A stretch of 43,841 nt of DNA from Folioceros fuciformis. Lineage: Eukaryota > Anthocerotophyta > Anthocerotopsida > Anthocerotales. The translations under genes were made by a program, and so were the position numbers. Location of the stretch: the NCBI GenBank assembly GCA_049999805.1, contig JBNGIO010006320.1:1-43841 (forward strand). The letters run 5' to 3'. Below are positions 1 to 10,951 of the stretch, one piece after another. The notes under the pieces are model-generated. The model saw nothing but the letters and a program-made list of their open reading frames with translations. It was not told the origin of the DNA and made no database searches. Numbering within the stretch: position 1 is the stretch's first letter; each line of letters opens with the position of its first letter.

Positions 1-456
1 TGCCAGTAGCCTCCGGGCTTCAGCCTCCTGCTGGCATGCCTCTGCTTCTTTTCCTCGGGCCTTGGCTTCCCGTTTTGCCTGCACACTCAGCCAGGTTAGT
101 GCCCTAGCAGCCTGGTCCAGGAGATCTGCTTGGGCCTGCACCATTGCGGCAGTCAGCCCTGGCAGATCTACCTCCTGCGTTTCTCCAACAGTCATTCCTC
201 TCGCCGTAATCTGCTTGCCCAGAAACTCCCTCAGCTTCTCCAGGTCTCCCACCTGCAGCCTACCCTTCTAAGGAATGCTCCTGAAGATTTCCTCCCATCC
301 TGAAAAAGCTCCTTGCGCCGAAACGTGCCCTAATTCGCTCTCATATCTGGGAGGAATTAATTCGGCGGCTAACGTCTGCTCCTGAGGCTCCTCCGGCCCT
401 TCTTCATCTTGCCCCTGCTCCAATCCTTGATCCGTGACTCCCTGGTCTGCGAGCTC
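1..456 (-). pseudogene. LTR-retroelement gag-like coiled-coil fragment
   Basis: Read on the minus strand, this stretch is open from about 456 to the window edge except for one in-frame TAG at 268-270. The upstream half is acidic and Gln/Glu-rich. The downstream half is an Ala/Glu/Gln/Arg-rich helical segment typical of gag-like proteins of plant LTR elements. No zinc knuckle is visible because the window ends. An in-frame TAA lies just upstream of the open stretch. It shares the strand of the reverse-transcriptase fragment at 890-1278 but lies downstream of it, which is the wrong order for one element, so at least two damaged insertions are likely. The gag assignment rests on composition and neighbourhood only. 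Confidence 0.4.
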
Positions 457-470
457 CTGTTAAATCCCTC

Positions 471-889
471 TAAGTTATAAAAGACTCTACAAAGCACCAC
501 ACCAAGCGAAGCCTCTCAATCTCTGAAGCAATAAATGCTTCTTAGATGGTCCATCCTCTATGTCATGCACAATTCCTCCCTTCCTTCCCCGTATGTCCCT
601 TATCACACCTTTAACTTCACTTGTATTTTTCCAGGCTTAGGCTCAATGAGAGAACTTCTAACAACTGCAGGACTGAGCCTAGAAGTTCAACACTTATCTC
701 TCATGCTACTCCTGGCTGTCACTCCCAGTCCTCTTCTCCATCGTCGCCATGCCGCCCACGCTCGAAACCTCTCCACCATTTCGCACAATGATAGTTCTAA
801 ACCCTAAACGGGTCACGCGTTCCCTACCTAGCTATCTCTAATCTAATTAGGTTATCCTTGATCTACCTAATTATACTAATTATATCTAT
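471..889. other. Gene-free stretch between retroelement fragments
   Basis: No gene is recognised. The short frames present show no family signature. The end near 830-910 is AT-rich, with near-repeats of 'tagatataat' and 'aattatact', and forms the ragged junction where the reverse-transcriptase homology stops. Confidence 0.5.
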
Positions 890-1278
890 TTGAGTGCTAT
901 TATATCTATCAAGTGCTGTTGCCGCATTGATGAGACGATAGTCCCCACACATCCGCTTTTCAGTCCAAAAGCCTCGGCTGTCCTTCTTGGGTGGAAGAAC
1001 AGTAGCGGCTGCGTAATCAGAGCTGGAAGGTCTAATCAATCCAGCCCGATACAGCTCTTGGCAACGTGCTTCCACAATCTCCCATTCAGATTGGCTCAAC
1101 CTGTGCCTGCGCCTGTAGATCGGTTTAGTGGTGTTGAGGTTGATCCTGAACGTCATGACATTGCACCTCTTCAAATCCTTCATGCTGAAGGCAAAGCAGT
1201 TCGAGTATTGCGAAAGCAGGGCCCGAATCCGCTGTTTCTGCCTTGAGTCTAGCTGGGAACCCATAATCCAATCAAAGG
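890..1278 (-). pseudogene. Ty3/gypsy reverse transcriptase, 5' fragment
   Basis: The translation runs from the N gap through the typical linker before RT and into the first RT block. It has the 'HRLSQSEWEIVEARCQEL' helix, 'GLIRPSSSDYAA', a 'VLPPKKD' segment and 'MCGDYRLINAAT', the hallmark start of gypsy RT. Homology decays soon after this, about where the next conserved block should begin. Neither the catalytic YxDD box nor RNase H or integrase is present, so this is a truncated copy. The 5' side is lost in the 100-N gap. It is probably a dead fragment of a gypsy polyprotein. Confidence 0.8.
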
Positions 1279-1378
1279 NNNNNNNNNNNNNNNNNNNNNN
1301 NNNNNNNNNNNNNNNNNNNNNNNNNNNNNNNNNNNNNNNNNNNNNNNNNNNNNNNNNNNNNNNNNNNNNNNNNNNNNN
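1279..1378. other. Assembly gap (100 N)
   Basis: A run of exactly 100 N, the usual placeholder for a gap of unknown size. It truncates the reverse-transcriptase fragment on its left. Confidence 0.99.
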
Positions 1379-3151
1379 CTACGCCGAGCTGATAGGATTG
1401 GTAACGAAATCTAGGGAAAGGCCGATGAACTACATCTGGGTGACACGATAGGGTATGGATGTGGGAACCCTGATCCCGAGGTCTAGTGAACACCTGGAAA
1501 GCCAAACAAAGGCTAAGCAGCCACGTCAAAGCACTCTGTAGAGGAAAAATACTGTCGACACTCCCATTTAGAGTGACAGAATGAGCAGGCTGCGATTTTT
1601 TGTGTGAAGGAATGAGCGAATCAGCTTAGTATGTGAATAAGATGGGGGTATTCATACCCAAAAGTGGCCTTGGTCTTTGGGTGTTTGGGATATCGAAGAC
1701 CACGATCTGGAAGTGGGTGAGCAAGGGTGTCCTTGGGCCTTGGTGGTTCGGGGACACTTAGGTGGTTAGAGCAACCAAATATACTTTTAGTTGGTAACAT
1801 GTTATTCACTTACATGTTACACTTTGGCTAGCAAAGAGAGTCTTTGAGTATTGGCTCTTTATTGCTCAAACCATTGTTGGGAGAAAGTTGCAAGTTAAAT
1901 CAAGCTAGCGACGTCATACCCACTAAATTCAACTTTCAAAACTTGTGCATGAATGCCTTCTACCTTTTCCCTACAACACAATCATGAGAGTTATTTTTAC
2001 AAAGTGCTAACCTCGTTCCTATCTAGCAAGGTAGAGAGATCTTTTCAACTTCTCAAATACTAGTTTCAAACTTCTTCTTTTCTATAGCAAGAGTTGGCTA
2101 ATGCCATCTACAAGATGACTTGGAAGGAGAGACGATGTTAGCAACTCCAGTAGTAGATAGACCCTTTCTCCTTATGGACCGTACATTTTAGATGCTAGTC
2201 ATTAGGCTTTAGGGAGTTAGCCCTTAGTGTCCCAATCATGAATTATCTCCTTAGTTAGGGGTAGATGAGTTTTCCATCTTGTTTTCCTAAAATAAATGAA
2301 AATTTCTTCTCTTGTATTCTTAATGAGATTAAGCATAAATGAGAGGCTGATGTAAATTATGTTAGTTCAAAGTAGGTAGTTTCCAATCCTCTTCTTTTCT
2401 TAAGGACATCAAGCATAAATAGGAAGCTAATGTTAAGTTATGTATGTTGGAAGTGATGTACGTTGGAAGCGCTATTACTGAGGGGACATTATCCATGGGT
2501 GCGAATCCTTGGCTTCCACAAAAGCTTTTGGGTTGTGGCCAAAATGCCTTGGGTGTGGTTTTTTTTTTGTAATGGAATTTTAGATTGCACTTTGTGCATA
2601 TTTCATGACTTGAAAGGATAAAATAGAAATACCTACCAAAGGCCACCATTTATTTGTTTTAAATTTTAAATCATATGCATGAAAGTTTTCAAAACATGCG
2701 TACACGTCAGATGGAACTATTTTTGATTGAAGCATTTTTGATCGAAGATAAGGGGGCCTAGACGAAGGTACAGGCCGCGTCGGGCAGTCTAATCCCAATA
2801 TGTAGTTAGGAAGTACATTATAATTATCGCAAGAAAAACATAAGCGCTTATGAAATTTCCGCTTACTTACTTAAAAATAGGTGCTCAATGCCCAAAGTAC
2901 CGCGAATTAGGCTTGGCCTTTCGGGGTTTAACAAGTGGCAGTACCCCTTCAAGTCAAGATAGCACACAGGTCTTCACTGTTGAAGCGCACACCTTGTGCG
3001 GTTTAACGAGAAGTGTTCTCTCCTTAGTATTAGAGGCTACAGCAATGAAGAATTATTGACGGAGATCAGACAGAGCTCGGACAGAGGACGCAACTCATGT
3101 TCCCTTAACGATTGGAGTCCACGTCAATCAGCGACTTATACAAAGAAGTGC
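1379..3151. other. Gene-free, AT-leaning intergenic region
   Basis: No coding homology is seen on either strand. Two imperfect direct copies about 80 bp apart occur near 2311-2370 and 2392-2450 (both contain 'aagcataaat' followed by a diverged 'gctgatgt'-like stretch). The part after about 2840 is the 3' flank of the LONRF-like gene, whose stop codon is at 3152-3154. The region may contain decayed LTR sequence, but I could not define LTR borders. Confidence 0.5.
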
Positions 3152-6100
3152 TTACTGGATGTGACATAATTGAGAAGGACCAGTCTGAAGGAGATTCAGC
3201 CCTCGTAACAGCCTCTGCAAAGTGGAAAACATCAAATGGTGAAGGACAGGGACATAGACCTGCCTGCGTTCATGCGCAGGGGGTGTGTACTAGGAACTCA
3301 TACTCTGTGTCAAGATCAAGTAATAGGAAAAACGAACAACGTAAAAGCGCAAACCTCTTGTGTGTTAGTCATCCGCAAAAACGTCAGCTTGACATCAGGT
3401 CTGAGAGGCAAAAAAGTAGCCACCTGGGACAGCACATACTTTTGTAACCATAGTCCAACATGAAACAAACTACTCCTAGCTGCCAAATCCTTACCTCAAT
3501 GCATACAACACGCACCAAAAGCATACTCTAGTGCCCTACCCAGAAGCTGAATCTCTCAGCATCGCTCGTGCTTGGCATCTCGTCAGCCTGACTCATCCGG
3601 TCAACAAGGTTTCTCCCACGGTCTGTGATCATTTGAAAAAACAGGAAATCAGTGAGGCCCTACAAATTAGGGCTGACAAAACTGTGGTCACGACATGCTG
3701 CACCAGATCGGACAAGCTCTTGCGCACGTGTAATCCACGAACGGGCCACCTCTGCTGCGGTTTTCACAAGCTCCTGAATCTGCACAACAGAATCACATCG
3801 TAAATCAGGAATCACTACCAGCTGTTACAGCCCAGGACCATTAAGCACAAGCGGGAAACAGGAGACCTGCTTCTTTTCTTGAGACCCCTCTGCTGGGACA
3901 ACATCCTGAAGCCACTGAACTTGACCAACACTGTAACTGGAACTCACACACCACAAAACGTCCAGCTACATGAATGTGGATTTCACATTGAATCTGTACA
4001 CGCAACTTGGATAGACGTGAAGGTTCCATGAGGCATACCTATCCAGCTCCCAAGTCTTGGTGATGAGGCAGCGGCGTCTTCCTTCCACCTAAGTTCAGAG
4101 GAAAGCATCAACACCAAGCCGGCTAGACTACAGTGTCCAAGGTCAGGTGATCAATATTATGAAACTGACCTTCAGGTAGAAACGCCCATCAGGCGAAGGT
4201 CGACATCTACAGATAAGATTGTCCCATCAGATCCTCGATAGCTTTCATTTTCCCGCATCAGGTTGTATGTTAGTGAGTACTTACTCACAGATCTCTACTT
4301 CACATGCTACGTCCTCCACTGTCCCAGACACAGGATCCTTGTGAACCTGCAGCATGAATGTACACTGCAACTAAAAACCAAAACCAACCATTGCTTACGG
4401 GATGTTTTGCAATCAGGAGGTGCATGCTGGCTGAGGCTGTGAGACGTCATCACCAAGCACAGACAGAAATGTAACGTACAATGCCCATCCGATTATTGCC
4501 CTCCATGATCCTCCTCACCTGCCAGAGCTCAGGAAAAATAAGCCTCATCAACAAACACCTTGGGAAGTGGCAGCCTAAACTTTCACAGGCTTCAAGATGT
4601 GTATTAGCCTAAAGGCACGGGTTCTTGCAAGTAATATGAAACAAAAAGCTCACCATGAGACGGTAGCGGGGCTCAAATATGTGGAGATAACGTTTCTCAC
4701 ACGGCAACACCACATCCATGACAAACAAGGGCAAGATTTCCTCTCCCGCTTGAGTTATTGCATCCATTTCAGCTTTTCTTTCAGCATACTCATCCGGGAA
4801 GTTACGTTGAATGATGTTATTAAGGGTGAAACTGCATAGTGGAACACATTCTTCCATCAGCATCAACAAACAAGTCCACTTGCTCAGAGCGAAACTCTAA
4901 AGCTGCTGCCACTCGAACGACAGCAGCATGATGCATTTTAGAGTATCACCTCAGTGGATAGGTTCTGGAGGCCACGAACAAAACTGTTCTGCACATTGGA
5001 CACTTATTGCCTGCAAAAGAAAGATGCCCGTTAACATCAGGGAGATGCAACAAGCCCTGCTATTCAACTTGGAATGGCGACTTGCCGCACCGTGGTCCAT
5101 TGCCTGAAGGAGGCATGCTCGACAGAAGCTATGTCCACATGGTGTTGTTATTGGGTTGTACATCAGCTTCAGGCATAGAATGCAATCAAATTCCTCGGAT
5201 CGCTGAACCTTGGCTCGCTTCCTATAGTTAGGCAAATCTTCTGCAGCCAGATCCCGCACCCCACTTTGCAGATCCAAGCTGAATTCCATCACGAAAATAC
5301 CTCCCGGTAGATAAGAAACTTGGTGAAGTACAGACGTCTCAATTTGTGCACCAGTTTTGATTCCTTTTCAGTTAACATGATTACCTCGATGGATCGATCT
5401 GCAAACCTGAGAGAAAAACTTCTCGTGCCTCTTCATATTGCTCTAACTGCCATATGCCACCAGAAGATTTGCTTCAACACCCTGGAACAACATTGCACCG
5501 CAACCAGTTCCTACTTCTCGGTAGACAAAAACTGGAAGCCTCCAGGCCACTAAAGCAGAGGGGTATGCCCCACTAATACAACTTGCCATGACAAGTGCTG
5601 AACCTTTCCGAAAATACGCTCTCGGCCACTGATTGCAGATCTTCAAAAGTTTCTCAGCATCCTTCAGAGCTAACTGCACAGCAGGAACTATTAGCATGCG
5701 GCACATACAAGTAGACCTCGACCACCAGAGTTTCGAGCTGCTCACCTGAACCAAAGACGTAGGACCCAGCCCATACAAGGCCTTTTCTTCGGACATAGCT
5801 GAGGGTGACTTTCTCACCATCTTACTCAAGCTGGCAAGGAACAGAGAGGACAGGGCGAAGCAAGAAGCAAGTCAAGGTCCATGACAAATATGCAGTGGCA
5901 AATAAACAATTTCACCGGCCATATCCCAAATCTTCACCAGTGGCCCGTCCTAAGGGAGAGACTCCGAACAAAGACGTAATTGCACGGCATCTTCAGTTCC
6001 TATCCAAGTAGCGCAAGCTACGTTCTACCAATTCCAACATCGACCCTACCAAGCTCCCTCTCACAACAGTAGGATCGCGACCGACCCACAAAATCAAGAA

Positions 6101-6700
6101 CAAGCAAACAGCTACGATTCCTCGTACCTGCAAAACGAGGCAGATCGATTGCTCAACAGCAAAGCTGTGTGCGGGGATTGCCTGTGAAGGGCCTTCGAAT
6201 AATGGGAGATGGCCTGCTCCAGGCAAGCAGGAGACGACACAGGAAATTAAGCTGAAGAACACTACATTGGCCCGAACGACTGTCCGCAAAATCCAAGAAA
6301 ATGTTCATCGCATCTCAGGTGCTGCTCCTGCTCAGGCACCAACAAGAGCACTAAACTTCCAATTGAGCACGGGGATGCGCAGGGGTAGAACCTCTTCAAA
6401 GTTGGCGGAGCGATAAGCTGAATTGCCCAGACGAAGGAGATCCCTGGCCTCCAGGAAAGGCTTGGAGGCGGATTCCGACGTAGGACACACGCAGCAGGCC
6501 TGCAGACGGGCGCAGCAAGCAGCTGAGTACATGCCGCGCGAGACCGCGCAAAGACACACGATAGCCAGGGCACGAACCGGAAGCTCGTCATCTACGTCCC
6601 CAGTGTCAATCTGAGAGTCGGACCTGAACGCCATTGACGCCGGTGGCTGGATTGCACTACTGCGCCACCCCATCTCAGGCGGCAGGGGGAACGGAGCCAT
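3152..6700 (-). CDS. LONRF: TPR-RING-LON substrate-binding domain protein (LONRF-type E3 ligase candidate)
   Basis: Seventeen exons read on the minus strand: 6392-6700, 6128-6213, 5746-5830, 5587-5673, 5385-5446, 5091-5278, 4950-5010, 4654-4831, 4480-4518, 4285-4346, 4170-4206, 4039-4088, 3867-3936, 3704-3779, 3540-3622, 3355-3423, 3152-3214. They give 534 residues. TPR-like helices span about residues 87-210. A C3HC4 RING lies near 242-280 (CILC...CGHSFCRAC...CPMC). A LON N-terminal domain follows from about 326 (LPLFVMD...HIFEPRYRLM, then 'EGNNRMG', 'EGRRR'). There is no AAA or Ser-Lys protease part, as expected for LONRF proteins, which are thought to act as ubiquitin ligases in protein quality control. 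The start Met at 6700 is the first after the N gap, and the frame stays open into the gap, so the N-terminus is uncertain. The intron between exons 4 and 5 has a GC donor. Confidence 0.9.
5447..5586 (-). other. GC-AG intron in the LONRF-like gene
   Basis: The preceding exon ends CTTGTCATG and the intron begins GCAAGT. It ends in GCAG before TTAGAGCAATATGAAGAG. This joins the TPR helix ending 'GSALVM' to 'LEQYEEAREVF' in phase 0. No GT donor nearby keeps both the frame and the family alignment. The donor otherwise matches the consensus well, as is usual for GC introns. Confidence 0.8.
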
Positions 6701-6714
6701 GAGTAGGCTGGGCC

Positions 6715-6814
6715 NNNNNNNNNNNNNNNNNNNNNNNNNNNNNNNNNNNNNNNNNNNNNNNNNNNNNNNNNNNNNNNNNNNNNNNNNNNNNNNNNNNNNN
6801 NNNNNNNNNNNNNN
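6715..6814. other. Assembly gap (100 N)
   Basis: A run of exactly 100 N, 14 bp upstream of the chosen start codon of the LONRF-like gene. It hides that gene's 5' end and perhaps part of its coding sequence. Confidence 0.99.
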
Positions 6815-6902
6815 GGCAAACCACAGCCACGCGACACGTTTTCCCCTTTCACAAGTCGGTAACGGATCGTTATTTACGTTCCAGAAAACGTAAGAAAGGG
6901 GC

Positions 6903-7075
6903 GTGGCTACTTCCCTTCCCACGGCCCTTCCCCATCCATCACATCCCGCCGTGGCTGCTTCCCTTCACGCGGCCCTTCCCCAACCATCACATCCCGCCGT
7001 GGCTGCTTCCCTTCACGCGGCCCTTCCCCATCCATCACATCCCGCCGTGGCTGCTTCCCTTCCCACCGCCTCCGA
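6903..7075. repeat. 48-bp minisatellite, about 3.5 copies
   Basis: Units begin 'gtggctgcttccctt' at 6903 (with a few changes), 6951, 6999 and 7047, an exact 48-bp period. The last copy is partial. Because 48 is a multiple of three the array stays open in one plus frame, but there is no sign that it is translated. It lies in the upstream region of the LONRF-like gene. Confidence 0.9.
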
Positions 7076-8424
7076 CATCCGTCACCTCCCGCACAAAATC
7101 CTAACCTGATTCTGAGGAATTGAGCGATGTCACGAACCTTCCTGTGGTTTATCCTTTAAATTACTGTTTATTCGCTTAAGCGTCTGTAAGAATAAAAATA
7201 GAAATGCATAGATTCTACACAGAAGACAAAGAGTGGACATGAGATACTTCCAAGGAAATCGCTACTCCATAGTCGAGCAGGATGGGTGATCACGGCATTT
7301 GCTTGCCTACTTATCAGCTACTCTGAGTAAGACAAACTTGCACACTCAAAGAGGAAAACTTAGCAGGCTACCTACGCTGCGCCGTAGAGAAACTTGCACA
7401 CTCAAAGGCAGCTACTCCAAGTGGTGGTGGAGAAACCTGCACGATCGACACAGGGAAAGTTAGGCAGCTACAGACGATTTGATGTGGAAATCAGGATACC
7501 AATAAGACGTACAAATCAGATCATGATACCAATATGACGTGGAAATTGAGATGCCGATCACCGGAGCCCCTCGGAGGGCTGGAATCCCCACCATCCTAAC
7601 CGACAGAAATGCACCTGCTTTGCAAGAATATTTAAAAGCCCTTTGTCGTTAAGCTTCTGTCTGGTATGAGATGTCCACGTACGTCATATTAGAAAGGCAT
7701 CCGGCGTCCACAATGAGTTCAACAGGCCAAAACCGATGCTGTGTTAAAGCTGGACTTGAGCTGAGCTGGAAGCAAGGAGGCGTTCTCTTGATTCCCACTG
7801 CTCGCTGCCGCACATCCTCGGCATCGTGTCCAACAGCCTGGCCCTCATCTGCTTGTATGAGTGCTTCCATCCTCCATCCCCGCATGAAATCCTACACGTA
7901 TCAACAGGCATTCGACAAATGTATACTGCGCGTTTTGTAAGACGCACAAAACACGACAGTACGACTTCCTCTGGTCTGATGGTGCATGTCATTTCCTTCC
8001 CCTTGAAATGCACGCAATTTGTTCCGCCGGACCCTGTCTGTCCAGTCGGCAGGACCAGCTTCAAAGGGGAAGACCTGCCTTAGACATCACGCTGGCTCCC
8101 GCAGAGCGACCAGGACGCGTGGTTAGCCGTGTCGTAAGTAATCAAGGGAGCCGCACAGCAGGCTAAACGGACATGCGCGCGCCTTGAACTCGTCCGACAT
8201 TGCTGCTGCACCGACTGAGCTGGAGGCTAGGAAACCCTAGCTATTAACGAATTGATATATCTACGTACATATGCTGAAGGTCACAGCTACTCATAGGTGG
8301 ACAGGATTCCTCTTGTGTGGAACTTGTCGTATGTCGCAGGTTTGTGCCGTGTTTGAGAGACTCAGAAGTCTGCAAGAGCGGCCCTGTGAGCGTTGCGGGT
8401 GGAGAGTTGCGCGTCGCTGACAGC
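7076..8424. other. Divergent intergenic region between LONRF-like and PRP31
   Basis: No gene is recognised. It holds the shared upstream region of two divergent genes. Small dispersed direct repeats are visible: 'aaacttgcacactcaaag' near 7334 and 7388, and a 'gatac-caata-gacgt' motif twice near 7494-7545. Short open frames on both strands between 7650 and 8080 overlap each other and resemble no family I know. The PRP31 promoter and 5' UTR must lie toward 8424, but no clear TATA box is seen there. Confidence 0.5.
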
Positions 8425-10425
8425 ATGAATTCCACTCTTGCCGACTCCTTCCTTGCCGACCTTGAAGATTTGTCGGACAATGAAGCCCCGTTGGAGGTGA
8501 GGTCTAAGTCTGCCCACTTCCACCATTCTGTCGTCTTGGCTGGATCTAACCTTTCCTGATCAGGCTGTGTGTGCTCACAGGAGTCGGTGGAAGGCGGAGG
8601 CCAGGATGAAGATGCGGACGAGAAGATGCAGGATGTGGCTTTGAATTATGACGATCTGGATGCCGTCGCTAAGCTTCAGAAAAGCCAGCGGTACAACGAC
8701 ATGATGAAGGTCTGGGTTTTGGGTGTCGGATTAGCTACGTGGCTCGCGTTCTACGGCAGGGCTTGACTTGTGTTTCTGACCGTGCAGAAAGTTGATGAGG
8801 CCATGAACAGCGAAACTCTCAGTTCCCGCACGGGGCTAGTGTCTGAGGATGATCCTGAGTATCAGCTTATAGTGGACTGTAATACTCTGTCGGCAGATGT
8901 TGACAACGAGATCATTGTGATACACAATTACATCAGGGACAAGTACCGCTCCAAGTTTCCGGAGTTGGAGTCTTTGGTGCTTCATCCAATTGATTACTCC
9001 CGCCTGGTGAAGAGAATTGGCAACGTGACGGATTTGCCGTTGGTAGAGCTGGAAGGGTTGCTGCCTTCGGCCACTATAATGGTTGTCTCTGTTACTGCCT
9101 CTACTACAAGCGGGAAACCCTTGTCTGAGGAGGACCTGAAGAAGACGTTGGATGCTTGCGATAGGGCTTTGGCCCTGGATGAGGCGAAGAAGAAAGTATT
9201 GGATTTTGTGGAGAGCAGGATGGGTTACATTGCTCCGAATCTATCCGCTATAGTTGGCAGCGCCACGGCAGCAAAGCTTATGGGAGCGGCTGGGGGCCTC
9301 AATTCTCTTGCCAAGATGCCGGCCTGTAACTTTTACGTTCTTGGCGTGAAGAAGAAGAGTCTGGCTGGGTTTTCCACTGCCACGGCACTTCCTCACATCG
9401 GGTTTTTGTACCATACAGAGCTTGTGCAAAGCACACCACCCCCTCTACGCTTGAGAGCATGCCGGCTGGTGGCAGGCAAGTCCACGTTGGCAGCTCGTAT
9501 AGATGCTACTAGAGGGGATCCATCAGGGCAGCATGGCAGGGAGCTGAGAGAAGAGATAGTGAAAAAGATTGAGAAGTGGCAAGAACCTCCTCCTGCCAAG
9601 CAGCCGAAGCCTTTGCCCGTACCGGACTCGGAACCTAAGAAGAAACGAGGTGGCAGAAGGCTGCGGAAAATGAAAGAGAGGTACGGCGTCTTTACTGTTT
9701 TTTTGTTCATGTTGTCGTTGCCCTACTTTAGGTATACTGCTGGTGAGTAATGGTGCATTTGTCAACTTAACGTGTGCAGATATGCCCTGACAGACATGAG
9801 AAAGCTTGCAAATCGCATGCACTTCGGGATTCCTGAGGAGAGCTCCTTAGGTGTGTAACCCCGCACTGCAGTATCCTGGGTCTGTTTGCGAGATTTGGGT
9901 CTAATTTTGTATATGAGTGTGTTCCAACTTGAGGATGTGCAGGGGATGGGCTTGGCGAAGGTTATGGTATGTTGGGACAGGCAGGAAGTGGGAAACTACG
10001 GGTCACCATCGGGCAGAACAAGCTTGCCGCTAAAGTGGCAAAGAAGTAGGAACTCTTCTTTCGCATCTTGCTGGTCAGAAACCTGTGGTTGTTTTTGTGG
10101 TTATCGCTGACCAAGGTTTTCCTTTTGCATTCTGACTTCAAAGATTCAAGGAGAAACACTACGGCAGCAGTGGAGCCACATCGGGACTTACTTCCAGTCT
10201 GGCGTTTACACCCGTTCAGGTTTTGATGAGAGTTCTGCTTTTGTCAACCAGCCGCCTCTAGTAGTGCTTATGATTCTTTTGACTTGTGTCTGAGGGCGAA
10301 GTATGTTGCGACTGCAGGGTATTGAATTATCCAATCCGCAGGCCCATGCTGCTCATCTTGCAGCTGGAACACAGAGCACATACTTTTCCAAGACGAGCAG
10401 CTTTTCCAAAATCAAGAGGATGTAG
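8425..10425 (+). CDS. PRP31: U4/U6 small nuclear ribonucleoprotein Prp31
   Basis: Seven exons: 8425-8496, 8581-8709, 8788-9680, 9780-9850, 9943-10045, 10144-10219, 10318-10425, giving 483 residues. Prp31 binds the 15.5K protein and U4 snRNA and is needed to form the U4/U6.U5 tri-snRNP in the nucleus. The acidic N-terminus starts MNSTLADSFLADLEDLSD. The NOSIC/Nop core lies in exon 3, with 'LLPSATIMVVSVTASTT', 'ESRMGYIAPNLSAIVG', 'GAAGGLNSLAKMPACN' and 'KSTLAARID'. The basic 'KKKRGGRRLRKMKER' segment and C-terminal 'SSLAFTPVQGIELSNP' are conserved in the family. The length matches the human and plant orthologues (about 490-500). The start ATG gives the expected acidic N-terminus and no stop is crossed. 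Confidence 0.95.
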
Positions 10426-10951
10426 GCATTTTAGAGGTGTGTTGGTGGCGGAATGTACCTGTGAAGATGCCCTGCACCTGTGGACATGTACACGCTGGGT
10501 GCTTTTGTATGTACACGGGTGAGTTTAAAGTTGAAATTTCAATGCCGGATCTTAGTTGGGTGCGTGAGTGAAAACTGCACAATACGTCGGTGTTAACATC
10601 GGTGTTGAACATCATCGGTGTTTCGTAGGCTAGCAATTGAGTCGCGAGTCCAATATCCTTGCCGTACGGATGAGTTCTTGTGTCAGTCGACGACTCAGTT
10701 TATATCGGGAAGGAGCAATTGAAGTATCTTGCGCTAAAACAATTATATTCCATCAATGAAGGAAATCCTAAATGGATACGGTCAATACAACGACGATGAA
10801 GCTCGTTTACATAACAAATCACGGTAACACTTCTTACGCCCCTCGCACGCGGCAACAACAGACGGCATCTGTCCGCAATTCAATGTAACAGATGTTGTGG
10901 AACAACCCTTACCTCTCTAGAGAAAGGGGCTGCCGTACACGGACTTAGCGC
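10426..10951. other. Convergent 3' flanks of PRP31 and the NST1-like gene
   Basis: Stop codons of the two convergent genes are 526 bp apart. The interval should hold both 3' UTRs. I see no additional gene, and no poly(A) signal was located with confidence. Confidence 0.6.

Noticed and set aside
9241-9710. Minus-strand open frames opposite PRP31 exon 3
   Set aside because: Antisense shadows of a strongly conserved exon, without start context or motif.
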